DNA from: Cladochytrium replicatum
Lineage: Eukaryota; Chytridiomycota; Chytridiomycetes; Cladochytriales; Cladochytriaceae
NCBI GenBank assembly: GCA_025526935.1
Contig: JAHLKD010000089.1
Span: 163,585 to 227,584 of the forward strand
DNA: 64,000 bases
Direction: 5' to 3'
Part shown: positions 42,965-55,443 of the stretch, piece after piece
Layout of the letters: each line of letters begins with the position of its first letter
How positions within the stretch are numbered: position 1 is the stretch's first letter
Notes under the pieces: generated by a model
Databases searched by the model: none
The model's input: the letters and a program-made list of their open reading frames with translations, nothing else
What the model was told of the DNA's origin: nothing
Position numbers and translations under genes: made by a program

Positions 42965-43935
42965 TTATGCCCATTTCTCAACAAACTTATGCACATCAGC
43001 CACCTCTTTAACCTCAACCTGCGTTCCACGCAGACCCACGGCTCCTGCGATCGCCACAAAGATCTTGCCGAAAGACTTGGTTGTCGTCATGAACCTGTCA
43101 CGCTGCTGTTTTTCGTTGTCTGACAGCTTCGCCATGGTCAACGCCAGACGGGCAGCATCTGCCTCGGACATGTTGTAAACGTCCTTTTCCACGCGAACGC
43201 TGATCATCAGTGCTTTGGTGCGTGGAAGATTGAATCAGTCAGCGAATGATTGCAATATAATCATGGCTTACCGTTGAAATGAGTTTTCGCCGAAGTAGTT
43301 TGGGTGAACACGGTGCGGCAGAATCCTTCAACGGCATTGGCGGTGATCGATGTGATTCCTTGCTCGGGCCAGCGAGCAGCACCACCATTCACAATCGTGT
43401 AGCTTGTACCTTCCCTATCAAATACTTGAAGTAGGGAGTCGATAACGAGAATGGTAAACTAGAATCTCAGTAAATCTCAACCTTACCAAGTGGGCCAAAC
43501 TCGCGCCAAGCATAAAAATGAGCGTCCACGTTTGCTCCAAAAGAGTTTTTCCACTGGTCAATGGAAGTCTGGAATCAACAGAATCAATTCACCAATGTGT
43601 ATTTTGCACCAAACATAGCATGCCTCATGAAGCGGCGGGGTCATGTGGAACGGCCCCGAGCTCGACACGACATGATCGACCACCTCAAACTCTTTCAAAA
43701 TCTCTTCACGGAGTTTCTTCACGTCGGAAGGAGAAGCCAGATCAAAGGGCGCTTTCGCGACGAGCTTGTCAATTGGTACTTTAGCCGCAACAAGAAAGCC
43801 ACGGAGAGCATCAAGAGATGCGATCGAACGCGACGGTGCGATCACGGTGGAATCGGCCTCCAGAAATGCCGCAACCGCACCACTGCCAACGTTCCCGGTT
43901 GCACCAAGGACGAGAATGATCTTGTTAGCAAACAT
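42965..43935 (-). CDS. Atypical short-chain dehydrogenase/reductase-like protein
   Basis: Exons 43624-43935, 43487-43568, 43272-43424 and 42965-43212 close in phase to 264 aa. The N-terminus has a Rossmann start (IILVLGATGNVGSGAVAAFLEADSTVIAPSRS) and a later NNAG-like strand (DHVVSSSGPFHMTPPLHE). The first intron appears to use a GC donor (GAG|GCATGC); the joined product HE|TSIDQWKNSFGANVDAHFYAW matches SDR spacing better than the GT alternative 9 nt downstream. The catalytic YxxxK is not present: the expected site reads SITANAVEGFCR. Activity as a classical SDR is therefore doubtful. The rest of the C-terminus is family-like (MSEADAARL..). Confidence 0.7.
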
Positions 43936-44400
43936 ATCGAGCTCAGAGACAAGGAAGAGTTTGGTGATTTAATTAATTTTTTTCCTGACCATTTCGGAGA
44001 CCTTTATAAGACTGTCGGCGCATCAATTACTCCACTATTTGTCACCGGATCATATAAACTGTGAAAGCAGCGGCATTGACGGCAGTTGGCACAGTTTTCC
44101 ACGGTCGTCTGTCTCCGAAGTTCCGCTGTATGGATAAATATTAATATCTGTCTATCTGATAAGAAATACACAGAATATATTAACGGAACGCCTGGCTACT
44201 CATGCATCTTTTTAAATTCAGTTCGCTCCAAAACATCATCTCGAATGTTAATGAAGCTTACACCAAGGTAGGAAATCCTCATCCCGAAAACCTGCACCGA
44301 AAAGGGTGTGCAACAAGATACAGGGGGAAAAATGCTCCATATCCATTAATTTTTCCCTTAAGTGAACTTAATGGTGAAGCTGCTGATCCTCACACCGAAT
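43936..44400. other. Intergenic
   Basis: Promoter side of the SDR gene and 3' flank of the next minus-strand locus. No gene seen. Confidence 0.4.
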
Positions 44401-46150
44401 CCCTGCACTTGATGTTGCATCTGATTTGAACCGAAGTTTCAACCCGATAAGTGAGCCTCCAGCAACAGGCGCACGCTGGTTACCAGGGATAGATCCATCC
44501 CCGGTGAAGTTGAAAAACGAGAAGATCTTGTCTGTGAGGTCGAAAGTGAATGCACTGAAATAGCCGTATTCCGATTTGAATCTGGCAAGTTATAGAAAGC
44601 GCAATTTGTTTTGCTCCACTCGGGACCCAAGATCAGCATTGCCGATGTATAGAGGCTGTTCACATCCATTGAGAAGCTGTCATGCATTTGCCGGGTTGCC
44701 GAGAATGTAAATCGAAGCGAAGTCGTCCGCGCGGAAAGCTTTGAAGTCCCACATTTACGGGTAAGATGAAACTTTTCCCCCTGGATAAAACTTAAGCGAA
44801 CGATGCGTTTGAACATACTGAACAACGTAGCTGAGGTAGCTTGTCAGCAATAAACATGAGTCCCACCTGAACAAAACTGTTATTGAACATCATCAAACAC
44901 ATCAAAGTCACCTCACCCCTGTTGTCTGTCACGTCGACGATCAATCCGTCTGAGTCGATTCATCGACAGATTCGCGTACCCAACCAAAGAGGCTATATGA
45001 GGGGTTGTAAGGAATCTGATCGCCACCGGAAAGCAGGGTCTCAAAATGTCCTCTTATCATAACAGGTGTCAAGAGGATCTTCCTGGTCTTTTCGTCGATG
45101 GGCCTATCCATAATGTAACGGCCATAAGCATTTTGCGGCACTTGAATTGGCGGATTGTTCGGCCAAGTTGTGGCTGGCTCACAAGATTGTGTGTCAATGA
45201 CAATCAACCATTGCAGCGTGACGGTGTAGCGTGTAACGAGGCTTCCGGTCAGATCGCATCTCGCGAAGGTCAATGTAGTGTTATCAGCCTAGGGAAAGAA
45301 TTGATGTAACCGAATCGATGGGTCACATATTGACCCGTGTTTCGGTATCCGCCAGACAAGATGGATCCACCTTGATCGTCCTGAACCAGCTCGAAAAATT
45401 CCTTGAACGACAAACCGTCTTTCTTCTCTAACTACACACACGACTCCGTTAGGCGACCCTTCGGGGAATTCAATAAGAACTGCTCACAATGTCTCCAAAT
45501 TGAATCTGCTTAACTCCGGGAGTAAGATTAAGAATATCCTCGGATTCTCTGGATACTACTGCAGGCCTGGGGTCGTTGAATTGATCATCAGTCTTGCTGA
45601 GATCCACATGGATTGGAATGAACACAGTAGCGCATCCGTAGGGGTATGGCATAGCGTAGCTGGCACTTTAAACCTGGATAAACTGGCCAAATCGAAAACA
45701 GTCGTGATTGACTCACTGGAAATCACGTAAACTCGAGAACCTGGGCGAAAGTAAGTCCCTGGATATCGTTTCAGGTGTAACGTCTGAAAGACCTATATCT
45801 TCGACATTTTGAGATGGAATTCGCGGTCCGTATAATTCTTGGAATTGACAACCAAGTCGCGCAGCGGCGGCGGGCGGTAATCTGCACGGGAGAGGTGATT
45901 GGCAAGCTTCGAGTCAAGTGAAGGATCTGCAGATATTTTCAGCATTCGAGCTTTGGATCCGTAAAGCTATCGAAAACGTACATAACCCGAACCTTTTCTC
46001 AATGCTGTCCGCCACATACTGGCGAGTTTCTGGAGCGTAGCGTACAAACGCATCGAAGTCCTTGCGATGAAGTGAGAAAAGGTCGGTGGTGACTTGGCCC
46101 AAAACGAGAGAAGCGAGGGTCAGAATGAGAAGTGCGGAGAGCTGGGTCAT
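44400..46150 (-). pseudogene. Secreted-protein locus with several exons, frame not resolved (possibly decayed)
   Basis: The first exon is clear: ATG at 46150, signal peptide MTQLSALLILTLASLVLGQ, then TTDLFSLHRKDFDAFVRYAPETRQY; donor GTACGT near 46000. Protein-like blocks follow on the same strand: LDSKLANHLSRADYRPPPLRDLVV (near 45850-45920), YFRPGSRVYVIS (near 45740), DLSKTDDQFNDPRP..TPGVKQIQFGDI (45490-45650), PQNAYGRYIMDRPIDEKTRKILLTPVMIRG (near 45060-45150), ADDFASIYILGNPANA, and finally FSFFNFTGDGSIPGNQRAPV. Some joints have good introns, others need a frameshift (for example at the GCATGA after NPANA near 44685). It could be a many-exon gene with unusual splices or a recent pseudogene. 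No family recognised. Confidence 0.45.
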
Positions 46151-47182
46151 TGTAGTTGGTGGAACCGGGGATGAAATGGGGTGTATCTGTTTTTGCTGAG
46201 TGGTTTATCATAAGCGCCAGAACAAATTTCCACTTCGTACAAATTTGCAAATTTGCTGTGCATCTCTTCCATTTGCAGTCTGAGTCAAAGTCCCACCTCC
46301 ATTACTAATAATAAGCTGACTTGTCAGAATTGATGATTCCACGTTGCCTCTCGGCGCAAATTTGTAAGTTGCCTGGCGATTGAGCATGATGTGCGAAAAC
46401 AGCTTTTGGGATGATAATTGGTGTCCAAGCATCCAACTTGGTGGGTGTGCGAGATGGTTTGAAATTATGAGAAAGAGATCATGTCGCCACGTAATTTGAT
46501 AATTTCAGAACCGCTGAACGGTGCGCTCACAACCACCAGCTTACATGCTTGGGAACGCGGTGTGATGTAACGGTTATTCCGAGCCCACTACCGCGGCTAT
46601 CAGAACCACCAAGTTTGGAAATGTGACCAGCCCATAGATCATATCCCTCGTGGTTTCGTCGTCCGTGTAAGTCTAACGATGGCGCATCCCCAACCCACGC
46701 GGAGCCAATGTAACGATCGTTCTGCTGGGGGAAGTACCACTTTAAGTCAGACTAGTCCATTCTGACGTGGTACCACTAAAGCTCTGATGAGATTTCTGCA
46801 AAACTCTGCACAGCGATTAAAGTCAATGGATAAATTGGCTGTGAAGAGTCGAAGATCAAATTGTTCAACGCAAGTTGACTCAAAAAATTTTCATTTGTTT
46901 CGCTCATGCTTCTAATGCTACAAACAGCTCGGTTCGTATGTTTGAGCTCTGGTTAATGGCCAAGCTAGAAATGCGACAATGCGTTTGGAATGATAAGAGC
47001 AGAGATCCAGCCCTTCGTGAGGTGGCAGCTCGCGAGGTGATGAGTGAGAGGAGGAGCTCGCTGCAAGATATCAACGCTGAGCAGCTCAGCAGATGGAATA
47101 GTTCTCAGAGACACCCCACCAGTAGTTCTCGAATATTTAAATAGATTGAGCTCTCGCCTCACATATTCTCCCTCAAGTCAAA
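46151..47182. other. Intergenic, promoters of two divergent secreted-protein genes
   Basis: No gene supported; a plus frame at 46875-47144 lacks protein character. The right end holds a TATA-like element (47131-47141). Confidence 0.4.
47131..47141 (+). promoter_or_regulatory. TATA-like element
   Basis: ATATTTAAATA lies about 45 bp before the ATG at 47183, followed by a short C/T-rich leader ending in AAAATG. Spacing to the ATG is short, so the transcription start would be close to the start codon. Confidence 0.35.
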
Positions 47183-48203
47183 ATGTTCACTGCTGCCGTT
47201 GCTCTCCTTCTCGCCGGATCTGCCGTTGCCCAGTTCACCAACTGCCCAGCTGCACAGGACCTTGTTGTCGTCAAGTATGTCTCTTGTTAGAGTGATTCTA
47301 CCAAGTGCTAATCGTTTCTTTAATATAGAGATGTTGCTGCTGGCGCTACTCTAGTCAACTCCGGAGGTGCGGTTGGGGGCGAGCACGTCAGCTTCACCTT
47401 TGCGGGTGCAAATGGTGTGACTGTCCGCCCTCTTGGTGATGGGCAACCTGTCGACAAGCTCTACTGGTTCTTCAAGTTTGACGTCCAGGAGTGCTACGAC
47501 GCTTCTGGTTACAATGCCATCGAGTTCGACGTTACCATGCCCGTCGGATCTACCTTCTCGATGACCTGGACCACCCACTTTGCGAACTGCTCGTCGGTGC
47601 AACCCACTTGCGCTGGCACCAACCGCTGTGTCCGTGGCCTTGACTCCACGTACCTCCCGATCACGAACTACATTGTCCCCAGCGGCTCCAAGCAAACTGT
47701 CCGTGTACCCTTCGCTGACTTCCTCCCCAACTCCGATGGCACCGGTCTGACTGATTTCTACCACATCAAGGGTGAGTTTTGTCGCAATCTTGTTTTACAT
47801 TGCAGTTTGACTGCTCACATGGAACTCCATTGTTTTTCTAGACTTCACGTTCATCAACTTCTCTCCCAATACCACTGCTCCGTCCTTTGTCTTCAACAAC
47901 ATCATCCTCAAGGCTGGCTGCACCGCCGGTCTGCCCGCTCCGCCCTCCGACCGCCCTGGCGTCGCTACCAAACCCGCCAACCAGTCCACTGACGTCTCTC
48001 CTCTTCCTGGAATGATTCCCCGCACCACCGCCGCTCCCCGCGCTTCTGGTACCAGCGGTGCGACCACTATCTCCACTGCCAAGGCCAGCACCTCCTCTGG
48101 CGCCGTCCCCGGTTCGAAATTCCTGGTCTCCTCGACCTTCGTTGCGGGACTCACTTCAACCGTCGCCATCCTCTTCGCAGGTGCTGTCTTTGCTCTTGCA
48201 TAA
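47183..48203 (+). CDS. Secreted protein with C-terminal GPI-type signal
   Basis: Exons 47183-47274, 47329-47771 and 47842-48203 (introns GTATGT..ATATAG and GTGAGT..TTCTAG) give 298 aa. The signal peptide is MFTAAVALLLAGSAVAQ. The mature domain, about 200 aa, is beta-rich with six Cys (NCPAAQ, ECYDA, NCSSVQPTCAGTNRCV..) and aromatic pairs (LYWFFKF), as in fungal carbohydrate- or wall-associated domains. A Ser/Thr/Pro linker (TTAAPRASGTSGATTISTAKAS) precedes a hydrophobic tail (STFVAGLTSTVAILFAGAVFALA), the layout of a GPI-anchored wall protein. No named family recognised with confidence. Confidence 0.75.
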
Positions 48204-48636
48204 GTCCCCGTTAGTGCGAGGGACTCAATGATGTGGTTGCTCCGCTCCTACTCGTTTGTTTCTATTTTTGCTCCTGATATTTAGTGTGGTCACAAGAAAT
48301 TATAACTTGTTTTTGGCGTGCGTACGAAAATGGTTCATCCTCTGGTTCTTCGGGTTGATACATAAGATTCTGGTTCTTTGGTTGATACGTAAGATAGTTT
48401 GAAAAACTTTTGAATATCGAAGATACTTATTGTTTTAGTTGATGTGAATTGAGAATTACTAATAATGTTAGAAAAGATACCCATTAAAATGACGAAACCG
48501 CTCTTCATCGTCCCTTGACCATATGTCATTACCCAAAAATTTAGCGGAAGCATTAACAAAAATAAGAAAGAAAAAACCGTGCATGAACTTATCAGCGAGC
48601 ATGAACCCATTAAACGCCCGACATTTTCGTCCTTTC

Positions 48637-51063
48637 TCAAGACATTGTTCCGACCATCCAGCTCACGTCCGGAATCTCATCCTCGTCCTCGTCCATCGCT
48701 GTTGTCGGCGAAAACTGCCTCTCCCTCCTCCTTCTCGCATACGCAAAGTTCGGCGAATGCCTCGACTCCGTCTCCGTCTCCGGGCTCGTCGTCCCCTCCA
48801 TCGCATCCGAGTCACTGTACTCCGACCCCGTCACGAACACATAGCTCTCCCTCTCCACAGCCGTCCACCGCTTTTCCCCGTTGTTATGATGACGCCTCTT
48901 GCTCGGCGGCGCGCGCACGTTCGCGGCCGCGGTCCACATCTTCCGACGCTGCGCGAGGATCGAGCGCTTCTCGGCTCTGTAGAGCTCCTCGAGACGCTTC
49001 TCGCGCTTGTCGGCGCTGGAGGTGTCGTGGTCCGCGTGCGGGGACGCGGTGGTGACCATTCCCGAGACGACGGTGGCGCCCTTGGTTGGAGAAGGAGGTT
49101 TGGGCGAGGAGAGACCGAAGAAGCCGAGGGCTGCGAAGGAGGTGCCGAGGACGGGTGAGGACGCGGCATTGCGGAGTTTTCGGGGGGGGGTGTCGACGCT
49201 TGGGGATGACGGCCACCAGGATTGCTTTTGTGTGGATGACGGTTGTTGGGATTCGGTGTCAACGATAGAGTCGACTGATCCGCGATCGACGAAGAGGCAG
49301 AATTCGCAGCAGGTATCTAGTGCAAGTGGTTTGGCGACGGTTTGGACGTCTTCTCCGGTTTTCGGAGGTTGGGAGAGCACCCGGTGTGTCGACGAGTGGT
49401 GAATGACCTTCTCGGCATTGGGAGTGCCTCGGAGAACACTGTGGCAGGGTTCGTAAGGATCGCTGGTACATTCCGCTCGATAGCGCCTGCACATGTAGCA
49501 TTTCAGCTGAACGGCGTGGATGGGGTTGGAAACTGTGTTATCCCTCGGAGGTGTAGGAGTACGTGCTGGGGTTGACATATTGAAGAACGAAGAGACTCCA
49601 AATGGATCGGCAGAAGGAGTATTCGGCGCGGCAGTCGGAGTAGATGGTGCGCCGAACTGGAAGAAGGATGTGAATGCATTTGTGGGCTGTTCGAAAGTAG
49701 GTGTCGTGTTCTCCGGGAACGACGACAGAGTGTGATTGTATCGGTTCTTGTCAGGATTAGAGCGCTCAGATCGAATCGAGGTCATGCTGTTTCGGCGACC
49801 GAGAGACTTGTACGACGTTGGCGACAGGTACCCGGTGTCCGCATCCGATGCCATACTCGAAATCGATGGAGTCATAGAACTCTGGGAGTTTACCACGGCG
49901 TGCTGGTGCACCTCGTCCAGTCGGCGATTGATCCCTTCGATATCAACCTTGTCATCAGTCGTGCTGTTCATTCGCTCGTCGGCCCAGTTTCGCCACCGTG
50001 CATTTTCAAAGTCGACGGCGGAGGCGTGTTTGGCGGCCATGCATCTGGGTCCTTCCCATTCCGGCTTGGAGGGAACCACGTCCTTGAGTTCAATCAACAC
50101 CATCCACTTGGAGTCCGCCTGCGGCTCCCCGAACTCGTACAAAAGGTAAGGGCTGGTTCGCGTCAAAACATGCTTGAGTTGAAAGACCCGCTCATCTCGA
50201 ACATGGTACAATGTAGAAAACTGTTGTAAAATAAACGTCAATTGAAATCCTTGCTGAAGTAGTTCATATTTGTTTTACCTCGTTGAGATCCAGCTCATCG
50301 CCGAGCCATGCGTTTGTGGGGAGGTGTTTCGGGTATGTGTGCGCTGGATCCCAAAATGACAAGAATGAGACTTTAAAGCAGCAAGGTAGTTTCTCTTAAA
50401 CTCACCGATGAAGCATCCGGGCGCATATTGCGTCAGCATCCGCTCAGCACTGTTCAACTTGTCGATGATCTGGTACGACACCTCATCAGATCTCTCCATC
50501 TTGTCCTCCGAGTTATCTCCCGTCTCGTCTTCCATCGCTCTCTTCTTCCCTCTGTCCCCGTTCGCGAGCACCGGCGCAGACTTTGGCTGCGCCCGGAACT
50601 GCACATACTTTTTTTCCGCATTGTGATGCATGTTCCCATTCGCTGCAGAAACCAGCCCTTCGAGTTCTTCCTGAGTCGGACGGAAGAATCTGTGCATGTG
50701 CGACGGCGCGTCATCCATCCCGTGAATGAGTTGGAGCACTACGTGGACTTGGAGGAGGGAGAAGTTGGACGGCAGGACGATGTGACGTTCGTTCACGGCC
50801 GTGCGGAATCGGATTCGCGATGCATCGGATGTCATGGACACCATGCGCACTGAGGGAGTCTGTGTGGTTGTAACGCCCAAGCCGAGCGGCGGTGGTGCCC
50901 CTGTTGTCGAGATGGTGGGACGAGACCACCATGTCGGGATCTCAGAACCGTTCAAGGTGTGATGGTGGTCATCAGGCACCCGTGAGCTGACTCTGTAGAG
51001 TGTCGCTTTGAAGAAGACAACGTGGTCTGAACGCGCAACGCGCACTGTGGAGTGTTGTTGCAT
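48637..51063 (-). CDS. Protein with pRiA4b ORF-3-like domain and a Cys cluster
   Basis: Exons 50406-51063, 50279-50343 and 48637-50220 close in phase to 768 aa. The domain resembles plasmid pRiA4b ORF-3-like proteins (PF07929): IRFRTAVNERHIVLPSNFSLLQVHVVLQLIHGMDD..HMHRFF near residues 85-130, then, after an insert rich in charged residues, PYLLYEFGEPQADSKWMVLIELKDVVP and GPRCMAAKHASAVDFEN, which match the YDFGDxWxH and PxCxxGxxAxPPED blocks. The function of this domain is unknown. Further on, CYMCRRYRAECTSDPYEPCHS and CCEFCLF form possible zinc-binding clusters; the rest is Ser/Pro-rich and ends with an acidic tail (MDEDEDEIPDVSW). The exon 2/3 joint restores the domain and supports the model. 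Confidence 0.65.
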
Positions 51064-51689
51064 GCGGGAAGTATGTGTATGCTAGCGAGTGGATGGCAGC
51101 GAGAAGCGACGATGGGAGGGACAGGCGTGCTCTTGAGGGCACCACCAGGGCTGAGGATGACAGGCTGTTTGTAATGACACGGAGAATCGACGCGTTCTTT
51201 GACGCGTTTCTGCAGGAAAGACCGCGCCTGTCACAAAATTTTGATGTGTCCTGAAAAAGAAAAAGAGACATCAGATCAGGTAGGGAAGAAGGACAACCAG
51301 AGATGATTACTTGCTCTGACCCCACCCAACACCAAATTTGATTTGGCCCTTACTTGGAAATTATGCCTCAAAGGTTTAGTGGTCGCTGGCTGGCTGGCTG
51401 CACCCGTGAGTGCGTATAACTGAACTTTGCACTCGTTAGCCTTACAAAACCCAGATCTCAGGCTTGCAGAAATCAAACAAATATCGTCATTCAGTTAGTG
51501 ATCACTGACGAACAACTAAATCACCCCTCGCAGATTTCAACTTGGCTTCAGCTGCTTTATAACGAATGGGGCAAGTAGGTCCATTGATGAGGCGCCGCGC
51601 AACATTCCGAGATGAGAGGGGCGAGGATGAAAATTGTTTGATAAGGATGATTAATCAACGGAGGATAAATACGGTGGATTAGCCTGTTC
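51064..51689. other. Intergenic
   Basis: Promoter region of the pRiA4b-like gene; no coding evidence. Confidence 0.4.
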
Positions 51690-52490
51690 GTTGCTGTACT
51701 CTGCAACATCCCGAGAAGCACCAGAAAAAGCACGGAATGCGCATTTCAAAGTCGACCATCTTGTTCTTGGCATCGGGGGTGTTGTTCAAGGTGCGCCTAA
51801 TCAAGCTGCCTGCCCAGTGAGCCACGAAAGCCAGATCCCCGTGAACGCAACAAAGCAGCTTTCGTCCGCATAACAGCCCATTCAACCCCAAGTTTGTGCT
51901 TGGACAGAACTTGACATGGGATCAAGTCATCGATTTCCCCAACGTGCCTCTTTCCAGGGTAAGTTTTTCTCTGCTCATGATCTCAGTGTTCCCTCGATGC
52001 CTGACTATTCCGCTAGTTTGATCTGATATCCGGCATCAAGCTGATCAGCGTAAGGCTCGAGGGAGTAAAGAAGGCGGCTGAATTTTCTTTGCCATTTTGC
52101 TTACCAAATATAGCGACAAATCAATCTTCCGCTCAGGATGCGAAGGCATTGGAACAAACCTTCGTCGCGCAGAACTCCGGGTCAACAAAAAGGGCTCAGA
52201 TGTCAGTGGGCACAAGACCTGGCACCTCTTATTCAGGGCCGACCCGTCTGGCCCGCTCAATTACTCGCATTAGTGCATCCTGGCATTCCACGAGGCCCCG
52301 AACTTCCAAGCAGATTTTTGGTCCAATTAAACCGGGCACTTTCTGGAGCCCGAGACACCTGCGCCGAGGAAGACCATCAGGGTTGAAGGTTACAAGTGGG
52401 ACGTGCCCGTCAAGATCTTGTTCGAGACACCACTCTCTGGACAATGTGTGGCACAACCAAAGCATTGCGGAATGTTTTTCTTCTTCTGCA
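51690..52490 (+). pseudogene. Decayed gene, unknown family
   Basis: Protein-like blocks in order on the plus strand: FNPKFVLGQNLTWDQVIDFPNVPLSR (51875-51959), followed by a GTAAGT donor and CGCTAG acceptor, then FDLISGIKLISVRLEGVKKAAEF (52017-52090), then a frame with two internal stops: HKTWHLLFRADPSGPLNY-S-H-stop, FHEAPNFQADFWSN-stop, and PETPAPRKTIRVEGYKWDVPVKILF (52200-52430). The strands and the phrase IKLISVRLEG recall arrestin-like folds, but this is weak. The in-frame stops argue for a pseudogene. Confidence 0.45.
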
Positions 52491-53173
52491 TGAGGTTATA
52501 GCTGAACAACAACATTTCGGGAACACCCCCGACGACAGTCGGAGAGACGCACTTTGGGCTGCAGAAGCGACCAACTGATTCAAACATCAATGATTTCATC
52601 TTTGGAGGGATATTCCAGGGATGACTCCGTTGACGGGTGCATTAGCTTGTGATGATATGCAGAGAGCACAAACAAAGAGCATTCAAATAATAAAGTAGTC
52701 TTTCTCGGAAAGGATATGCTGTGAAGACACGACGCCCAACAACTCCTCCGCGCGCCGACCACCCAACCCGCACGTTTTTATTCATAAGATACAGTCAAAT
52801 TTCACAAGCCGTTATTCTTCTCTTGGAGAACGTAGGATACTTTCCATTGAAAGTTGCCAAACACGAATTCATCCACGTCTCGACGTTCCCTTTTTATGGT
52901 GGTCGTGATCATAGCGACTGACGTCGTGGCTGGGAGATCGTCGCAGTCAAGGAGCACGTAGAACAGCTCGAGGAGATTCCTCATAGCCGCCATGCTCGGC
53001 TAGGGATGCTCACAACTGCCTTCCTGCTCGCTTGCGGCTACCAGTTTTTCAAAGTAATTTTATTCGCAGCTTTTCGATCACACAGAGGACAGCAGCTGCT
53101 GCATTTACATTACTTGACGTAAACGAAGAGGAAAACAATATTTCGGAATCAACCGCTCTCAAGCAATCTTTGA
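52491..53173. other. Intergenic
   Basis: One minus-strand frame of 63 aa at 52802-52993 (MAAMRNLLELFYVLLDCDD..) has an ATG but no other support. Otherwise 3' flank of the CAP gene. Confidence 0.35.
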
Positions 53174-55130
53174 TCATCCAGTGTGCTCAACGGGGTTGGT
53201 GACAAGGTTCCCGTTCACAATCTTAGTCCTGAACTGCTCGACCACAGGCTTCTCGACAAAGTCGCCACCAGCAGTCTCCTGGAACAAAACGTTCATCTCC
53301 GAGCTGCGAAACAGGAAGCGAATATCAGTTTATCAGATTAAATAAAATGATTGTTTCTCTAAGGCTTTTACCTCTTGGCCGTCATGATGTCAATGTCGAG
53401 ACACTGTTGCGAAAGGAAGAGCTGGAGTCCGTCGGTCTTGTCAATGTTCACCGTGGGAGCTTTGCCGGTGATCTGGACCTGCACAGACTTGCAGTTGATC
53501 GCGTCCACGGTCGAGACGACGGATTCGACGACTAGTCCTGACTTTTTGCAGTTGTCTGAATTGGAATGAAAGAAAATTCCAGATTAGGACGTGAACAAAT
53601 TTCTGAGAAATCATAGTACCCAACGTGATGGCATTGACTTTGCCCTTGATCTGGATGGTGGAGTTTTGGCAGTTGTAAATGTACACGACGTGCTTGAGTT
53701 GGACGTCTTCGATCACAATCGAGCTGTTATTGACATGGTTTTCCTGCAACAAAAACAATTAACAACTTTTGGTGAGGTGCGAACGTCGTTTTTGCATCGG
53801 AAACTTACGATCGTCCACTTGTTGCCCTCAAGCGCCGTTCGTGCTGGCTTTTGGACAGCGGCAGCTCCGTACTTTGCTGAAACGAGAATTCCTTTATAAG
53901 GGGTGACGATCAACGCACTCGGTGTGTCAACTCACGCGCACTCGATGCAGCAGGCTTCACGTCATCTGCTTTCACAACGCTGCCGGCCCGAAGTTCGGGG
54001 TTCTTGTGGGTCATCTCTGACTTGTCCACCTTGCGCAGACCTATGTCAAACAGTTATCACCACAGTACACTGAAAAAATAGAAAATAGATTGCAATTTTC
54101 GCATACCGGCGGTCACATTCCCCTTGTTGATCTCCGAGAACAATCCGCCTGCAGCTGCAGGCTTTGGCGCTGGGGAGCTGAACTTTTCGAGCTGTTCGGC
54201 AGTGGGAAGCGGAGGTGGAGGAGGGCCGCCAGACGGTGCTCCATCACTGGTGCGACCAAGCCATCCGCCATGACCAACGTCTGCACTGGCAGTCTTTGCG
54301 TCGCCACCTTTGGGATTCCAGGCGACACCGGTAGTGTGGAACTTTTTCACGTATGCCTGCAGCTCGGTCAGCACTTCGAGGAAACTGTTTGCCCAGTCGA
54401 CGTGTGTCTTGTCCCTGTTATGCAAATCCATTAAGATATTTCCCAAAAGCTATTCACGTAATATCCCCCTCACTTGTCTTTGTATTCCTTGATGACGCGG
54501 TTGGAGTAGAACTGGGCGGCATCCTTCATCTCACCGACATATGGAACTGGAGTTGGCTCCTTTTTCAAGATCACATTTAACATCACACCAACCGACATAA
54601 CCAAATTCATTCATTGCGTACCACCATGATCCAACCGAGTGCGGGTACACCTTCCGAGACAGTGGACAGGTGGTTGAACAACGGGCTTGCACGATTCTTT
54701 TCGCGCAAGGAGATGATGGTCTCGAGATCTTTCTGCAGAGGCTGGACAAGGGACTGGTTGACTGTCATGTCGGGCTTCTTTGACTGCGACGCGATGGCGA
54801 GGTACGTCTTCTGATTTGCGATCGCATTCTTGAACGCGAGGGCCTAGAGATATCGTCAAGGGTTGCAACACATTAAGCAGTAACGACTGTTGTTGATATT
54901 ACCTGCTCCCGAACCAAACCACCGACCTTCTCGCTCAAAGCGAGGAATTTTGTGAGAGCGGGCGTCACGGAGTCATCGAATGCAGTGACGGCTTGGGAAG
55001 AAGAGCCTCCACCGGAGGACGAAGGGGTAACTACTGGGGTGGCGCTGAAGGAGCCAGGAGCACGGGAGAGCTGCTCCAAGCGGGTAGTAGCAGCCTCGAG
55101 GCGACGGACAATTTCAGTGAGATCAGCCAT
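53174..55130 (-). CDS. SRV2: Adenylyl cyclase-associated protein (CAP/Srv2)
   Basis: Nine exons, 54903-55130, 54622-54843, 54474-54559, 54107-54414, 53936-54040, 53809-53876, 53620-53743, 53372-53555 and 53174-53303, close in phase to 484 aa, the usual CAP length. The protein starts MADLTEIVRRLEAATTRLEQL (oligomerisation coil), continues with the helical folded domain (ALAFKNAIANQKTYLA.., HVDWANSFLEVLTELQAYVKKFH.TTGVAWNP), a short proline run (GGPPPPPLP), a WH2-like segment (LFSEINKGNVTAGLRKV) and the beta-helix CARP domain (WTI.ENHVNNSSIVIEDVQLKHVVYIYNCQNSTIQIKGKV.. to ..IVNGNLVTNPVEHTG). CAP recycles actin monomers with cofilin and, in fungi, can link to adenylyl cyclase signalling. Introns are short and canonical. 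Confidence 0.93.
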
Positions 55131-55443
55131 AGAGAATTCGGTGCTAATGGAGGATGAAGCGAGATGAGACAGAGATCACCAAGAATGGATGAACGGACAG
55201 CGGAGAGCGTCCGTACCGATAGCCAACGATGGGGGCAATCCAGATGCGAGTGGGTCAGTATCTGATAACAAAGAAAAGACTATTTTTGAAGCGGGCAAGT
55301 AAGTTTGCGGCTGTCGGTGCTGCAACACGTCGAGGGGAGGGGGTGGAGTCACGTGGAACAGGTGGGTGGGAACAGATCACATGATAGTATTCTCAAGGAA
55401 ACTGCCGTTGTGAGTCTACTAGCTCTTGTGCAGAGAGGATCGT
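55131..55443. other. Intergenic between CAP and the retrotransposon
   Basis: Promoter side of CAP and host or LTR sequence; the boundary of the retrotransposon is not settled here. No gene. Confidence 0.35.
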
